Part shown: positions 1 to 11,255 of the stretch, in pieces
Numbering within the stretch: the first letter of the stretch is position 1
How the letters are laid out: each line of letters opens with the position of its first letter
NCBI GenBank assembly: GCA_030248065.1
Contig: JASAMV010000757.1
Location: 45,159-109,158, forward strand
Direction: 5' to 3'
Origin: Rhynchonema sp. JSB1_4
Lineage: Eukaryota > Nematoda > Chromadorea > Monhysterida > Xyalidae
Length of the DNA: 64,000 nt
The notes under the pieces: generated by a model
The model's database searches: none
Told to the model about the DNA's origin: nothing
The model's input: the letters and a program-made list of their open reading frames with translations, nothing else
Made by a program: the position numbers and the translations under genes

Positions 1-111
1 ACACAGACAGCTTGGCTTGGGGGCACAGTTTTTCGGCAGACGAGCATAGATATCTGACCCAGGTTTGGGGTTGTATTACCCCAAAACACCCCAACTACAT
101 CTCTCAGTGTC

Positions 112-1948
112 TCAATCGATCATAGTGATCCACGTGGTGAGCAGATCCCATTCAATCCGATCGATGTGTTCGATCAGCATGTTTGATCCCGGCCAAAGAG
201 CACCAACCGTGTTCTCAACGAATTTCCACGTATTCGCCAACGTGCGGAACGAATGACCGATTGCCGGCATGGGCGTGCCGCGTACGTGACCAGCGTGTGC
301 ACCTGAACACAATTTGACCAGCGTTTTTTATTGTGTGTGTGAGACATCATGACGATTGCGCTAAATGAATGTTAAACGCAGGCTACCCGTAAACGCAAGC
401 GCTAGTCACAAGCCTTCCGTATGATCGTTTCCGTTTTCCATTACGTGTGGCACAGTTGAAACATCAATTTCGATCAGCGTGTTCGTTTTACATTCCCTAA
501 TTACAACTAACCACTTTTCATTGGTCAAAGCTCGTGCTCCAACAAACGAGAGATCCTAGAAAGCGATCCGAGAGCGCGTGCACTTCACACGGCCAGAAAA
601 CGGCTTATAGTGGCAGTGCTGTCGTCAACTCCCATCTACAGTATAATTTCTCGTGCTCATTTGGGGACTGTTTCGGTTAAAGAGAGAGAGAGAGAATTCG
701 CCACTTGAGTCGAGCACTGTACCATTGGCAAGAACACAGTTATTTAACAATCGAAACTGTGCAACAGCCGAAACCGACCATTGATCCTAATGACACAGTC
801 GTTGTCTTTGAGCACCGTAAAGTGCACGACCACTTCGCACTTTGTGTGTCCGGCGTAGGGCAGATGTTTCTTGTGGTACGAGAACGGACAAATGAAGTCG
901 GTGCAGTACAACCAGTGGTTGGGACGGACGTGTGCCGAGCGCGCCGTGCGGTCGCGATGCGAACCCTGTGTCAATGAGCGTTGGGCAGCAAGACAGAGTT
1001 GATATTTTGGACCAAACTTTGAGGCCACTTGGCGGGAACGCCACTCTACTTGCAGTGAATGACTTGCAAATATGCAGACTCTCCTTTGAGACTACCTAGC
1101 GTCGAAACAACAAAACACATTTCGCAGCAGCGGAGGGAGAACGCCAACCCCTTATTTAGGAAAAAATCCGAATAGATTGATGGGCTCCGGGATATTTGGG
1201 AAGTTTTGTTTTAAAATCACAGAATTAGTTGGGCTCCACATGAGCCCCATCTGGCTTTTGCGTTTCGAGTGCGCCAGATTTCACATCGCAGTTACAAACC
1301 CACACAACGACAGCATCCGAATTGTGAGTAAGTACCTGTTTCGGTTTCCAAACGATGCCCGTTTTGTTCGTATATTCCCGCATCCACATGACCGTGTCAC
1401 TGCGTGAATGCACATCGGCCTGCAGCTGCAGCTGAACGCAAGTCGCTGGTGCGTCTGCAAAACAACTAATATTATAGTTGTCCAATTTTAACGAAAACAC
1501 ATCATTTGAATGGACCATATTCGTGAAATTGAATGTCTGTGCCCCCAATGCATATCCGACCTTTCAACGTGGTGCCATAGATGTCCGGTAGATCAGTGAA
1601 TTCAGCGAGCTCCAGCGGCGGCAACGCGTAGTATTGATTCGTGGACGTGTATTTGGGCAAAACATGGTTATGAGCGGCGTACAACTTGATCGTGCATTCT
1701 TTGGCGGCGGAGTCCAGGTCGACAAACGTGATTCGCGATTCGCATTCCTCCTTCTCGGCACACCTGAACACCACCTTGCCCAATTGGCTGTCATCGGACA
1801 GATCCCAGAGCGTTGACGATTTGCTTGCGTAGTCCTTCACCCACAACTTGCAATCGTCGATCGAGCCCAGTTCGGCTTGTAGCTCGATGGCTGACGGCTT
1901 GACGCTCGACGCGTTCCAGATGACACGCGTCTGCAAATCGCATTCCAT
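112..1948 (-). CDS. Paralogue 1 of the zinc-finger cluster, two WRKY-GCM1/FLYWCH-like fingers, 294 aa
   Basis: Four exons read on the minus strand: 1948-1561, 1454-1336, 965-779 and 302-112 (TGA at 112-114). Their lengths sum to 885 nt and every junction keeps phase. Finger I lies in the first exon: a W..DYASKSSTLW helix segment, FRCAEKEEC, then AAHNHVL followed by YTSTNQYYALP and YGTTLK. Finger II is spread over exons 2-4: a W-MREY segment, CPFSYHKK, GHTKC and AHAGHVRGTPMP. The pattern (two cysteines, then HNH or HxxH) resembles WRKY-GCM1/FLYWCH DNA-binding fingers; this is inference from the motif. The ATG at 1948 is the first in frame, but an acceptor-like TTTGCAG overlaps it, so further 5' exons are possible. 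The gene lies 335 bp downstream of paralogue A on the same strand. The biological role is unknown. Confidence 0.7.
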
Positions 1949-2283
1949 CTTTTTTTGAGTTAAAACAAACAGACAACGCTGGGATCAAAATTGGCGACTG
2001 GTTCGGCGGCACTGTCTTTTTTCTTTCTCTTGGTGATCTGACTTTTTGTGTCGAGATGCAATCAGCGTAAACGCTTTAACAGCGGCCAGGAAACAAAATA
2101 TCAAGCTGGCTTTCATTAAAATATTATTATATTAATATACGATGTCGCGTAATATACAAGCCACGTGTTCCACGATTGGATCCGATCATCAAACTTGATG
2201 CCAACATTTTTGCTTCAACATGATGTCGCCCTAGCCAGTTCATCCGCGCCAGTGAACAGACAAGAAAGCGAATCACAGCGTTC

Positions 2284-5200
2284 TCATCCGGCAATGCCAA
2301 CCTTGTATCCCTCGGGCACATCCGGTAGTTGCTCACTGCTCTGCAACGGCAGTCCACCTTCCAACTCCGGTGCTGTCGTCTGGCCGGTGTGCTTCTTGCG
2401 ATTCCAAGCCGGCAGCACCAATTGATCCTGCAATAAAAAGGCGATAAACACAGAGCGACATCAAACGTGGAATCGGATCGCACCTGACTTGGTCACGAAC
2501 AATTTTTTGCATACGGATATTTAGAACACCAGGTGCCGTCATGATGGATTTCGACCAGCTTTCAAAGTTGTTCCCAGACCCAAAATGAATAGCTTTTTCA
2601 CTGGTCGAAATTAGTGCGTTGTCGTAAATCTCTTATAAGTATGCTGCGTGAATGCACAAATCGCACGTGAGAGCAAGTCAGGCTGGATCCGATCACTAAG
2701 TTTCACATCAATCATGGTGTTAGTGAGGAACAAGGTATTTCATTCAAAACAAAACAAAACATAAACTCGTACCGCGGCAGCGGGCAGTTTTGGCAAGGGT
2801 GTGCCGCGCGCATGCCCACTGTGCTGTCCAGACATGGTGATCACCGAACCGCCCTTCTCTCGCGAAAATCGCACGTGCGCCGTACATCGATGGACCTGCT
2901 TGCGTTCGGATGGCTGAAAAAAAATAGATAAACAATAAAGTCGGGGCAAAACAATACAGGTCACCGTGTAGTATGCGATATCTTGTGCGTTTGCACAAAC
3001 GTGGAAGTTTCACGCGCCCAACATCCTATTTTGGGCCCAAATGGCCATCTGGTGTATTCGCACTGACGGTGGCCTTGCTCGGTATATGACCATGGAAAAG
3101 ACAGCACTACGGCACAAAATCAACAACAATAGTCCCACCGTCAGATCGGCGAGTCGTCCGTAGAACGAGAATTTGCAGATGTATGTCGAGTAGTTGGGTC
3201 CCTTGGTCTGATGGTACCAGGTGGTGTCGGACTTGGCCGAGTAGTCGTCCATCCAATCCAGAAAGTCATTGCGCGTCTTCAGATTTGCAGACAGTTTCAG
3301 GCCGATCGTCGGTGTGTTCACTTCTGAAATCAACATTTCGCTGGATTTGACCACGTCGCTTTCATTCACGCAGCTGCTGCACGCGGTGTGTTCCATGTTC
3401 TGTCAACCAGGCCCGCGCCACAGAAACCAAATTACCTGAACCTAAGCCTACACATAAACCCAAGCGTAAACCTAAACCTGTATCTAAACGTAAAACATAT
3501 TTTTCGCGATTTCATATTGCGACATTAGCTTGGCAAAACACAAAACAGGGGATTGAGTCGTTCCAAACCTTTTTCAACAAGGCGATCCAAACTTTTACAT
3601 CTACGGTCTACAATAGTTCTGGGTTAATGATTGGGTTTAGGTAATGCGCTCCTGTGGACCGTGCCCAGCTCAAACGACCGCAAGCACCAACCTTTCAACA
3701 GCGTGCCATAACTGGTCGGCAAATCCGGGTATTCGCTGATGTCTGTGTGCGGCAAGGCAATCCATTGATTCGTGGCCGTGTACGTCTCCAACGCATGATT
3801 GTGTGCCCCAGCAATGGTTATCGAATGTTTGCTGTTGTTCTCCGTGGACAAGGGCGTGAACGTAATCTTGGCCTCGCAATCCGGCGCACAGCACGCGAAC
3901 AACGTGCAGCTGGCCGACTTCTCAGCGCCGGCGTTGGGTGACACGTTCTTGTCGTTGTTGCTGAAATTTTAGTACTTTTGGATAACCCGTATTTTGTTTT
4001 GAAATGGAGCGACCAGCGTAAGAGCTGTTCGTTTTGTTTGGCGCACAACTTTTACGCCGGTCAGAATTAGTGCGACGGCGCAATCGATGTTCCTGATGTT
4101 TTTCGCGCAACATATCCTTACTTTCCGAACACTTCCTGCTCTATCGCACAAAATAAGCCATACAAAGTCTTAGTGGCAGCAAGATTGGCGCGCAAAGTTG
4201 ACACGGCTCTTCGAATAGTTGGAAGAAGTAAACGGCAGTTGTCAAGCCCGATACCCACTGCGTCGTCGGACAATCTACACAAACAGCAATAAACGAAAAA
4301 CTTGCATGACACCCGCCAACGAACCTTATTGTTTGTGAGACATCAGTGTGCTCATCCGGCTCGTGTTGTTGCAACGCCCACCTGGTGGTGGTGTTCTGCG
4401 CGTAGTCATTCACCCATTTCTGCATTTGCTCCACTGTTTCAATGTCGGCTTCCAGCTTCAGTGTCCCGCGCATCAGCGACGCGCGACATCGTTTACTCGA
4501 ATGCAGTTTGGTAACACGCATTTGCGGGATTTCGGGGAACTGGCGTTTCACATCGAACACGTACGCCGATTGCGGCTGTTGTTGTTGACCGGCGGACACC
4601 GTGCTCAGACTGGGACTCGACGCGCGACCATGACTCGACTCGGCGTCTTTGTCGACTCGGCGTTGTTTCGGCGGACGACCGCGGCCGCGTGCCCCGTCCG
4701 TCGATTTTCGCTTCACCGGCACATAACCGGACGGACGGTAGTCGGGGTCCTCCGAACTCACCGAACCCTGCAATTTGGATTTATTCATAGGCCAAGCGGT
4801 ATCAAACTTGGTCGTTCGTTGCTTGGGCAGCAATTGATCCGCATTGGTCACGGGAACATACTGAATTATAAATTGACTGGTAGATCATGGCAGTTTTGAT
4901 GACCAACGTTGGGCACTAATTTCAATAAGTGGCTAACGCGTGACTACATAAATTCGCCACAATAGTATACAGCTAAAGCAATGCATCCATACCCGATCAT
5001 CATCACCATCGTCCTGTTCAAGCGCGTAGTCCGACATTTCGCCATCAGAGCCGAGTCCGGCCGTGATCGTCATCGGCAGCCCGCCAAAGTCACTGTCCCA
5101 GCCGGGTGGTTCCTGTTTGAGTCTGGTCGCTGTCGCGCTGACACCGTGTTCGCTGGCGAATCGACGCAGAACAGCACCGTAGGGCGCCTTGGCCGATGGC

Positions 5201-6536
5201 GACTCATCAACTTGACTGAGAATCTCTTCGGGCACCTGCGTGCACGCGAACACACGCTTGCTCGATAGAACCTCGGTGTGACTGAAACGGGCACCGCAGA
5301 AACAAAGTACGAATGTTGCAACTTGGATTGACCTAGAGCAGCGCGATCCCTTCGGTTGCACATGTATAGTAGTTCGGGTTTTTACTAGGTGACAGAAACC
5401 AACGTTTACGCTGGTTGTATTCCGTGACACGGAAAACGATCTCGACAGTGCACAAATACATGCATCGTAACTTTAAAGATGCGCAAACGAATGCAAAAAG
5501 TCAAATGTGATTTAGCCGAGACAGGACAGATTACCAAGCTCTCATGTGACGAAAGTGCGAACGAATCGCGACACAAAGTGAACATGGAACGATCGACATC
5601 GTCATTTCGGAACCAACCTGTCTTCGAACTCGTGCCCGACCTTGACATGCGCGTCCACAATGTCGCGCGGGAACAAACCATTGCAAAACTGACATTCCAC
5701 GTACAGATGCACATTGTCCACGTCCAGCTCAGCATCAGGCCGGGGCTGATAAATGAATTTATGACTTATTTGAATGCTGTGATTTAACCTGATTTTACCT
5801 TGGCAAACTCCAGAAAACTGTTGTTGACAGAATCCGGCTCGGGCTCGACGACCACTTCGATGCCGCCGCCAATCGTCGGCAATTCGGTGCCGCCATCCTT
5901 GTGCTTTTCGTCAAAGTTGCGAATCAGAGCCTGAAACAGTTAGTTAGCTAAAAATATGAAACTCTCGCGCAATGCAAAATCAATTTTGTTGAAAAACAAA
6001 ACCAGCAAAACAAATAGATGCACTAGCCTATAATACCGTTCCTTATTTTTAGTTGAAAAAACAGTTTATTTGCAAGTACTTTTCCAGTACTTAAGGTAGT
6101 CCGGTCGAAAAAGTAAGATGAGAAAACCATCGACATTGGCAGGCTTAGTTTTTCTGCACATGTCGAGCAATATAAAAGATACTTGAAGTACAAAATATGC
6201 GGACTTGACACAAATGACTTTCAGTCACATCCACAATTTGTAGCCGAACATCGAGCCCAAAATTGAACCGAGCCGAAAACCTCATCAGTTTTGTACTATT
6301 TTTTTGGGAAAATGAAAATAAAACCGATGAAGAACGCTCGTAAAACATGGAAATTGGAAAAGCATTCGGGCCACGGGGAAAAACGGTTTTCCCGTCCGTC
6401 AGTCAACAAACAGACATGGGCCCGAGAAAGAAACTCACTGGAATATCGTGCATTTTCGCAGCCGCATTCCCCTTCCTGGTCATTTCCATCAGCACGTCAC
6501 GGAACTTTTGAGAATCGTAGAACTCCGGCACGCAAT
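2284..6536 (-). CDS. Paralogue A, 3' part: C2H2-like finger, AT-hook and two WRKY-GCM1/FLYWCH-like fingers
   Basis: Nine exons on the minus strand: 6536-6439, 5930-5799, 5745-5618, 5281-4993, 4767-4382, 3960-3692, 3323-3139, 2913-2773 and 2427-2284 (TGA). All eight joins keep phase. In order: the end of a BED-like module (CVPEFYDS, then a KGNAA segment and NFDEKHKDGG); a finger CQFC...HVKVGH; the cluster motif KRVFACT; an acidic stretch; an AT-hook core GRGRPPK flanked by basic residues; a Q-run; finger I (FACCAPDC ... AGAHNH, YTATNQWIALP); finger II (YICKFSFY ... HRC ... GQHSGHARGTPLP); and a short tail starting DQLVLPAW. The AT-hook and fingers suggest a nuclear DNA-binding protein, which is inference. 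The first exon needs an upstream exon ending in phase 1 that I cannot find. Confidence 0.72.
2557..2715. repeat. Dispersed short element ending in GATCCGATCACTAAG
   Basis: The stretch has TTGTTCCCAGACCCAAAATG, then CTGGTCGAAATTAGTGCG, and ends with GGATCCGATCACTAAG. The same order recurs at 48895-49035, and partial copies appear near 12957-13060, 50282-50370, 52805-52870 and 61720-61760. It looks like a small non-autonomous transposon or SINE-like unit; the class is not determined. Confidence 0.45.
3432..3490. repeat. Degenerate AAACCTAA-type short tandem repeat
   Basis: About ten imperfect units of CCTAAAC/CCTGAAC type in an intron of paralogue A. It is reminiscent of telomere-like repeats but too irregular and short to be a telomere. 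Confidence 0.5.
6030..6405. mobile_element. MITE-like copy, 'TTTTCCAGTACTTAAGG' family
   Basis: The copy opens with ATACCGTTCCTTATTTTTAG and CTTTTCCAGTACTTAAGG, and ends with AAAAGCATTCGGG followed by AAACGGTTTTCCCGTCCG. The same opening and closing blocks recur at 27838-28160 and 34885-35333. It lies in an intron of paralogue A. Confidence 0.55.
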
Positions 6537-6899
6537 CTGCAAATTTTGATTACACGTTAGAGCGACAATCGGGGCATGCGCGGTAGCGCATGTCCCATAT
6601 GGTTGTCCGGAGTTAGTGCCGGCAGCAAAAATTTTAACTGGCCAGTAATTCCACAACAAAGCACCGATGGTTTCAATATTTAACCACAAGGTGCCTTAGG
6701 CCACCCTACATCTGCGTTCAAAATTTGACGTTGATCGGTACCGGCGTCGTGGAGTTACGGTACCCAACGCCTCTCAAAAAGTGCAAAAACGTTCTTCTTC
6801 TTCTTTCTTTCTTTCTTTCTTTCTTTTTTTTCCGGCAAAATGTTCGTCCAAAACTCAGGGATGCATCGGACGAGAAATCTGCCGCGGTACCGGGGGTTT

Positions 6900-8140
6900 T
6901 GAAGGTCGAGAAACTCGGTGGTGACATTGGTTTTTGGATCCAGTACTTTTCGGAGCCAGAACCGGAACTGGAACCGGAACTCAGCATTTAGCCATGCAAA
7001 TCAGTCGCACAATACTGGTCTGGTCATAAAAACGGTGCGTGCGATATATAGGTTTTCGGGGTCGAGAAATCTAATGGCGACATTGGTTTTTGAATCCGGA
7101 GCTCTTCGGAGCCAGAACCGGAACTGGAACCGGAACTCAGTATTTATCAGGCAAATAAGTCGCGCAATACTGGTCTCATCATAAAGACAGTGCGTGCGGT
7201 ATATAGGTTTTCGGGGTCGAGAAATCTAATGGTGACATTGGTTTTTCAATCTGGAGCTCTTCGGAACGAGAACTGGAACTGGAACCGGAACTCAATATTT
7301 AGCGATGCAAATAAGTCGCACAATACTGGTCTGATCATAAGGACCGTGCGTGCGGCATATAGGTTTTCGGGGTCGAGAAATCTAATGGTGACCTTGGTTT
7401 TTGAATCCGGAGCTCTTCGGAGCCAGAACCGGAACTGGAACCGGAACTCAGTATTTATCAAGCAAATAAGTCGCACAATACTGGTCTGATCATAAAGACA
7501 GTGCGTACGGTATATAGGTTTTCGGGGTCGAGAAATCTAATGGTGACCTTGGTTTTTGAATCCGGAGCTCTTCGGAGCCAGAACCGGAACTGGAACCGGA
7601 ACTCAGTATTTATCAAGCAAATTAGTCGCACAATACTGGTCTGATCATAAAGACAGTGCGTGCGCTGTATAGGTTTTCGGGGTCGAGAAATCTAATGGTG
7701 ACATTGATTTTTAAATCCGGGACTTTTTGGAGCCAGAACCGGAACTAGAACCGGAACTCAAAACTGATTCACGTGAATAAACAACACAATACTGCCCTGA
7801 TCATGAAGAAAGGGGGGCGATATATAGGCTTTCGGGTCGAGAAATCTAATGGCGACATTGGTTTTTGAATCCGGAGCTCTCCGGAGCCAGAACCGAAACT
7901 GGAACCGGAACTCAGTATTTATCCATGCAAATAAGTCGCACAATACTGGCCTGATCATAACGACAGTGCGTGCGGTATATAGGTTTTCGGGGTCGAGAAA
8001 CCCAACGGTGGCATTGGTTTTTAAATCTGGAACTTTTCGGAGCCAGAACCGGAACTAGAACCGGAACTCAGTATTGATCAATGCGAATAAATAGTGTCAT
8101 AGTGATATGATCTCCAATAATGTGTCAGCTGTTTGTGTTT
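6900..8140. repeat. Satellite array, 155-bp period, about eight units
   Basis: The block GGTTTTCGGGGTCGAGAAA recurs at 7051, 7206, 7362, 7517, 7672, 7827 (variant) and 7982, a spacing of 155-156 bp, with a decayed unit near 8137. Each unit contains GGAACTGGAACCGGAACTCA and an AAATAAGTCGCACAATACTG block. Open frames across it are by-products of the period. It lies in the gap where paralogue A lacks an exon. Confidence 0.92.
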
Positions 8141-8217
8141 CTGGGGTCGGGGAATCTGATGGTGACATCGCTTTTTTACCTCTGACTTGATTGAGGTGTG
8201 AAACAGTAACATGAATA

Positions 8218-8330
8218 CAGTCAAACCATCACAAGGTGAACCTCTATTTAGTGAATTCTTCTATATAGTGAACGAATTATCAGTGTGATCATATGTGTTT
8301 TCCGTCAACCGAATGAGAAAATGCGCTTAC
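8218..8330. mobile_element. Remnant of a pogo/Tigger-like element end
   Basis: TA followed by CAGTCAAACCATCACAAGGTG and ACCTCTATTTAGTGAATT resembles the CAGTCAAAC... ends of pogo/Tigger elements. Only one end is visible. Confidence 0.4.
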
Positions 8331-8349
8331 TCGATATAAAACAAAAATA

Positions 8350-8990
8350 CAAGAAGAAAAATGCCTGCTGTCGCGCGGCAAGAATCAGGATATGGTTCTC
8401 GATATCATGCTGATCGCATATAAAACATCTATACAAGATTGTTTACTCCCCAAAGTAAAAAGATATCAGTGATTACGCACAGGAGCATAAGGCGACTAAA
8501 AACATCACCGAAACAGAAGAAAAGCTTATTTGCCAAAAAATGAACAGGATTTAGAAAGAGGCATTGCATTCCGTTTGAAAAGTGAATTAAAAAGCGATAC
8601 GCCATCAAGGAACCATATTGCGGCCAATAGCGCAATGAGGCGACGACGGCAAGCTGTCACAAGTTAGATTCGTACTAGTAACGGCATAAAGAGTGGGTAA
8701 AACGATTATGCCTTGGCCGCAATATGGTTCATTGATGGCGTATCGCTTTTTAATTCACTTTTCAAATGGAATGCAATCCCTGTTTCTAAATCCTGTTCAT
8801 TTTTTGGCAAATAAGCTTTTTTTCTGTTTCGGTGATGTTTTTAGTCGCCTTATGCTCCTGTGCGTAATCACTGATATCTTTTTACTTTGGGGAGTAAACA
8901 ATCTTGTATAGATGTTTTATATGCGATCAGCATGATATCGAGAACCATATCCTGATTCTTGCCGCGCGACAGCAGGCATTTTTCTTCTTG
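8350..8990. mobile_element. Long inverted-repeat element (278-bp arms)
   Basis: The arms 8350-8627 and 8713-8990 are near-perfect reverse complements with an 85-bp loop; the outer ends are CAAGAAGAAAAATGCC and GGCATTTTTCTTCTTG. Both arms translate to the same 68-72 aa frame, which is an artefact of the symmetry. High arm identity suggests a recent insertion. It is immediately followed by poly-C. Confidence 0.9.
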
Positions 8991-9015
8991 TTATACACAA
9001 CACACCCAAAGGACC

Positions 9016-9069
9016 CCCCCCCCCCCCCCCCCCCCCCCCACGCGGGCCGCGCGAAAAAAAAAAAAAAAA
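9016..9069. repeat. Poly-C and poly-A runs
   Basis: Around two dozen consecutive C, then CACGCGGGCCGCGCG and a run of A. Its length may be inaccurate in the assembly. Confidence 0.85.
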
Positions 9070-9240
9070 CAATCGGTGAGGCACGTGCCGAACCAGTCTC
9101 CCACCCAGTATCGGTGCGATAATCCAATGAAACAGAACCCCCTAATTGTTGGGTACCAGGTCTTTATTGTCGCAACTTGGCGACGTAATAGTTAGATATT
9201 TCGGAAGAGTTAAAAAAGAACAAACTCCAAACGCACATAC

Positions 9241-10985
9241 CTGACTCGATCCTGCACGTCACCGCCTGGGCGCACCCTTTCGAAGACGTGGAAACACGAC
9301 AACAACGTCGGGAATCGATCCCGGCTGCCGGTGGCACTCAGCTTCTTCGGACTGTACACCAGTGGAGACTGGATGCGGATCATTTCGAAGTTGTGATCGA
9401 TTTTGGTGTCGTCCATCGTCAGCTCCTGGCCGCCAGTCGGGTGGGATTCGTCGAATTTGTCCAATCGTGCCTGCATCAACAAGGAAACTGAATGAACATT
9501 GTTGCGCAACAGAAGTCTCAATCGGAACGGGCCGAAATGGCCGGTCGACATTGCCAAAATTAACGAAGTAAAGACCACTTTTGTATAAAAGTCAAAATGT
9601 CAAAATCAGCGCTCTTCGAAACCACCACTTTTTCATTAAAAACCTGTTATCTTGGCGAAAAAAGTTTGACCGGAAACAGTATAAACGATAAAAATTTATG
9701 TCGGGCCGGAACGGGCAGGTAATTTGTACGATTGGCCTATTGAAACCTCTGTTTCTGTTGTGCATGCAATGCTTGCTACTCTCACCTGAACATCCAGCTT
9801 GCCCACCACCGCGCTTTTCTTTGCGATCAGCTCACTCATCAGGTCACGATACTGGCGAGAGCCGTAGAATTCATTGGCGCAACCTGCACATAGAAAAACG
9901 ACGTTTCACAAATACTTTAGTCAGTCATGCAGTCCAAACGAATCAGACGCACCCTGTAGACAATGCTCGGCCATTTGCGTGACATTTTTGATCTTGTCGA
10001 ACTCGCAGCCGACCACCTTGCATCGGACGCGCTCCTGCAACTCGCCGTCCTTGCGCGGTCGACGATAGTGGATGAAATAGGACAGCAGAATCGGGTATTT
10101 CTCCAATCCGCCACCGGTGCTCGATTTTCGTCGCGTTGTTTCCGGCGTGGTCGATATAGCGAGTTCGATTTCGGGCTCCTGTTGTTGTTGTTGTTCGTGC
10201 GCTTCCTCGAGTTCGCTCGTTTCATTGCGCACACCGCCGTCCGGATGTCGATCATCGAAACGTTGTAGCATGCCCTCAAACAACAAACACAACATGTTCG
10301 GCTGCCATTGCGGCACGATCATGGGTTTACTTTCTTCGGGCTAGGGCTCAGGCCGACATTTGTTGTTGACTGAGGCTATTGATGGAGAACGAGATCAGTG
10401 CGACCAAAGAATAAGCCTGAAAGCCAGGTCGGCCCCATTTGTAGGAGAATATCACAACCACGTGCAACAAACAAACACATGCGCACCTTTGGGATGATAA
10501 CCGCAAAATGTTGTTGCCTCTGCACCTCGTGGGGCCAACAGTTGGAGCCCGAACTAGTCAGACCGACGGTTTCAAACAAGTGCGCTTATATCATAACAAA
10601 ATAAGCCACCAACTACCAGCCTGGACATCAAGTTTGATGGCGGCCGCGTTGCCTTTGGTGTACATCTCCACCAAACACTCGCGATACTGATGAGTTTCGT
10701 AGAAATCCGGTGTGCAGCCTGAAAAACAAACAAAACTCAACTGGTGTGAGACAAAAGTCTTCCATAAAGGAAATCTCACCCGCGGTGATTATTACAGAAA
10801 CCATTGAAGCTCAAGAACAACCAACCATCGAGCACATGTTCGGCCATTTTCGTCACATTTTTGATCATATCGAACACACAGCCGGGCGTTTTGCAGCGCA
10901 TTCGTTCCTGCAGTTCACCGGTGCTCGGCCGCGGTCGCTCATACAAATCGAAACACGACACCAGACGGGGATAACGCTTGGACAT
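9241..10985 (-). CDS. Paralogue A, 5' part: tandem BED-like modules
   Basis: Five exons on the minus strand: 10985-10826, 10718-10621, 10274-9953, 9883-9786 and 9470-9241. The start is the ATG at 10985-10983, which has A at -3. The exons encode two full modules and the start of a third. Each module reads YPxLLSCF, ELQERxRC, xGCxFDxIKNVTxMAEHxL, GCxxEFY, a YR...KxxA segment, KLDVQ and FDExHPxGG. C-x4-C with T.MAEH and a later C resembles a BED finger, a domain shared with hAT transposases; this is a motif-level inference. Three equivalent exons, 10718-10621, 9883-9786 and 6536-6439, are each exactly 98 nt, so the repeat arose by exon duplication. The second exon appears to end at a GC donor. 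The last exon ends in phase 2 just where the third module should continue; without another exon it reads to a stop near 9210. Confidence 0.68.
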
Positions 10986-11137
10986 TTTTGTTATCACTGA
11001 GAAAAGGCTGGTCAAGGTACAGTATTCAAACAGACTTTGTTGTTGAAAATATGTCATCCGAGAATGTGATCGGACGGGTCATACTTGAACCCAAGTACAG
11101 TAACAAAACACATGTGACAAAAAACAATAATCAGATC

Positions 11138-11143
11138 TTTATT
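11138..11143 (-). terminator. Poly(A) signal AATAAA of paralogue B
   Basis: AATAAA on the minus strand about 113 nt downstream of the paralogue B stop codon. Its position fits a cleavage and polyadenylation signal. There is no transcript evidence. Confidence 0.5.
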
Positions 11144-11255
11144 AGATTTCTGCGTGCAGGAAAAAATGGCAGGATATTCAAATGAAATTGCGATCACAAA
11201 CCAGCAGAAATAGAATCTAGATAAGATTGAAAGCCACAAATGTTGAGCAAATCAA

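Noticed and set aside
3432..3490. Telomere or interstitial telomeric repeat
   Set aside because: Units vary in length and sequence and the tract is under 60 bp.
6900..8140. CRISPR-like regular repeats
   Set aside because: The repeat is the whole 155-bp unit, not a short repeat with unique spacers, and the context is a eukaryotic intron.
8429..8911. Two near-identical 68-72 aa proteins on opposite strands
   Set aside because: They mirror each other because the element is an inverted repeat; there is no family match and no splice context.
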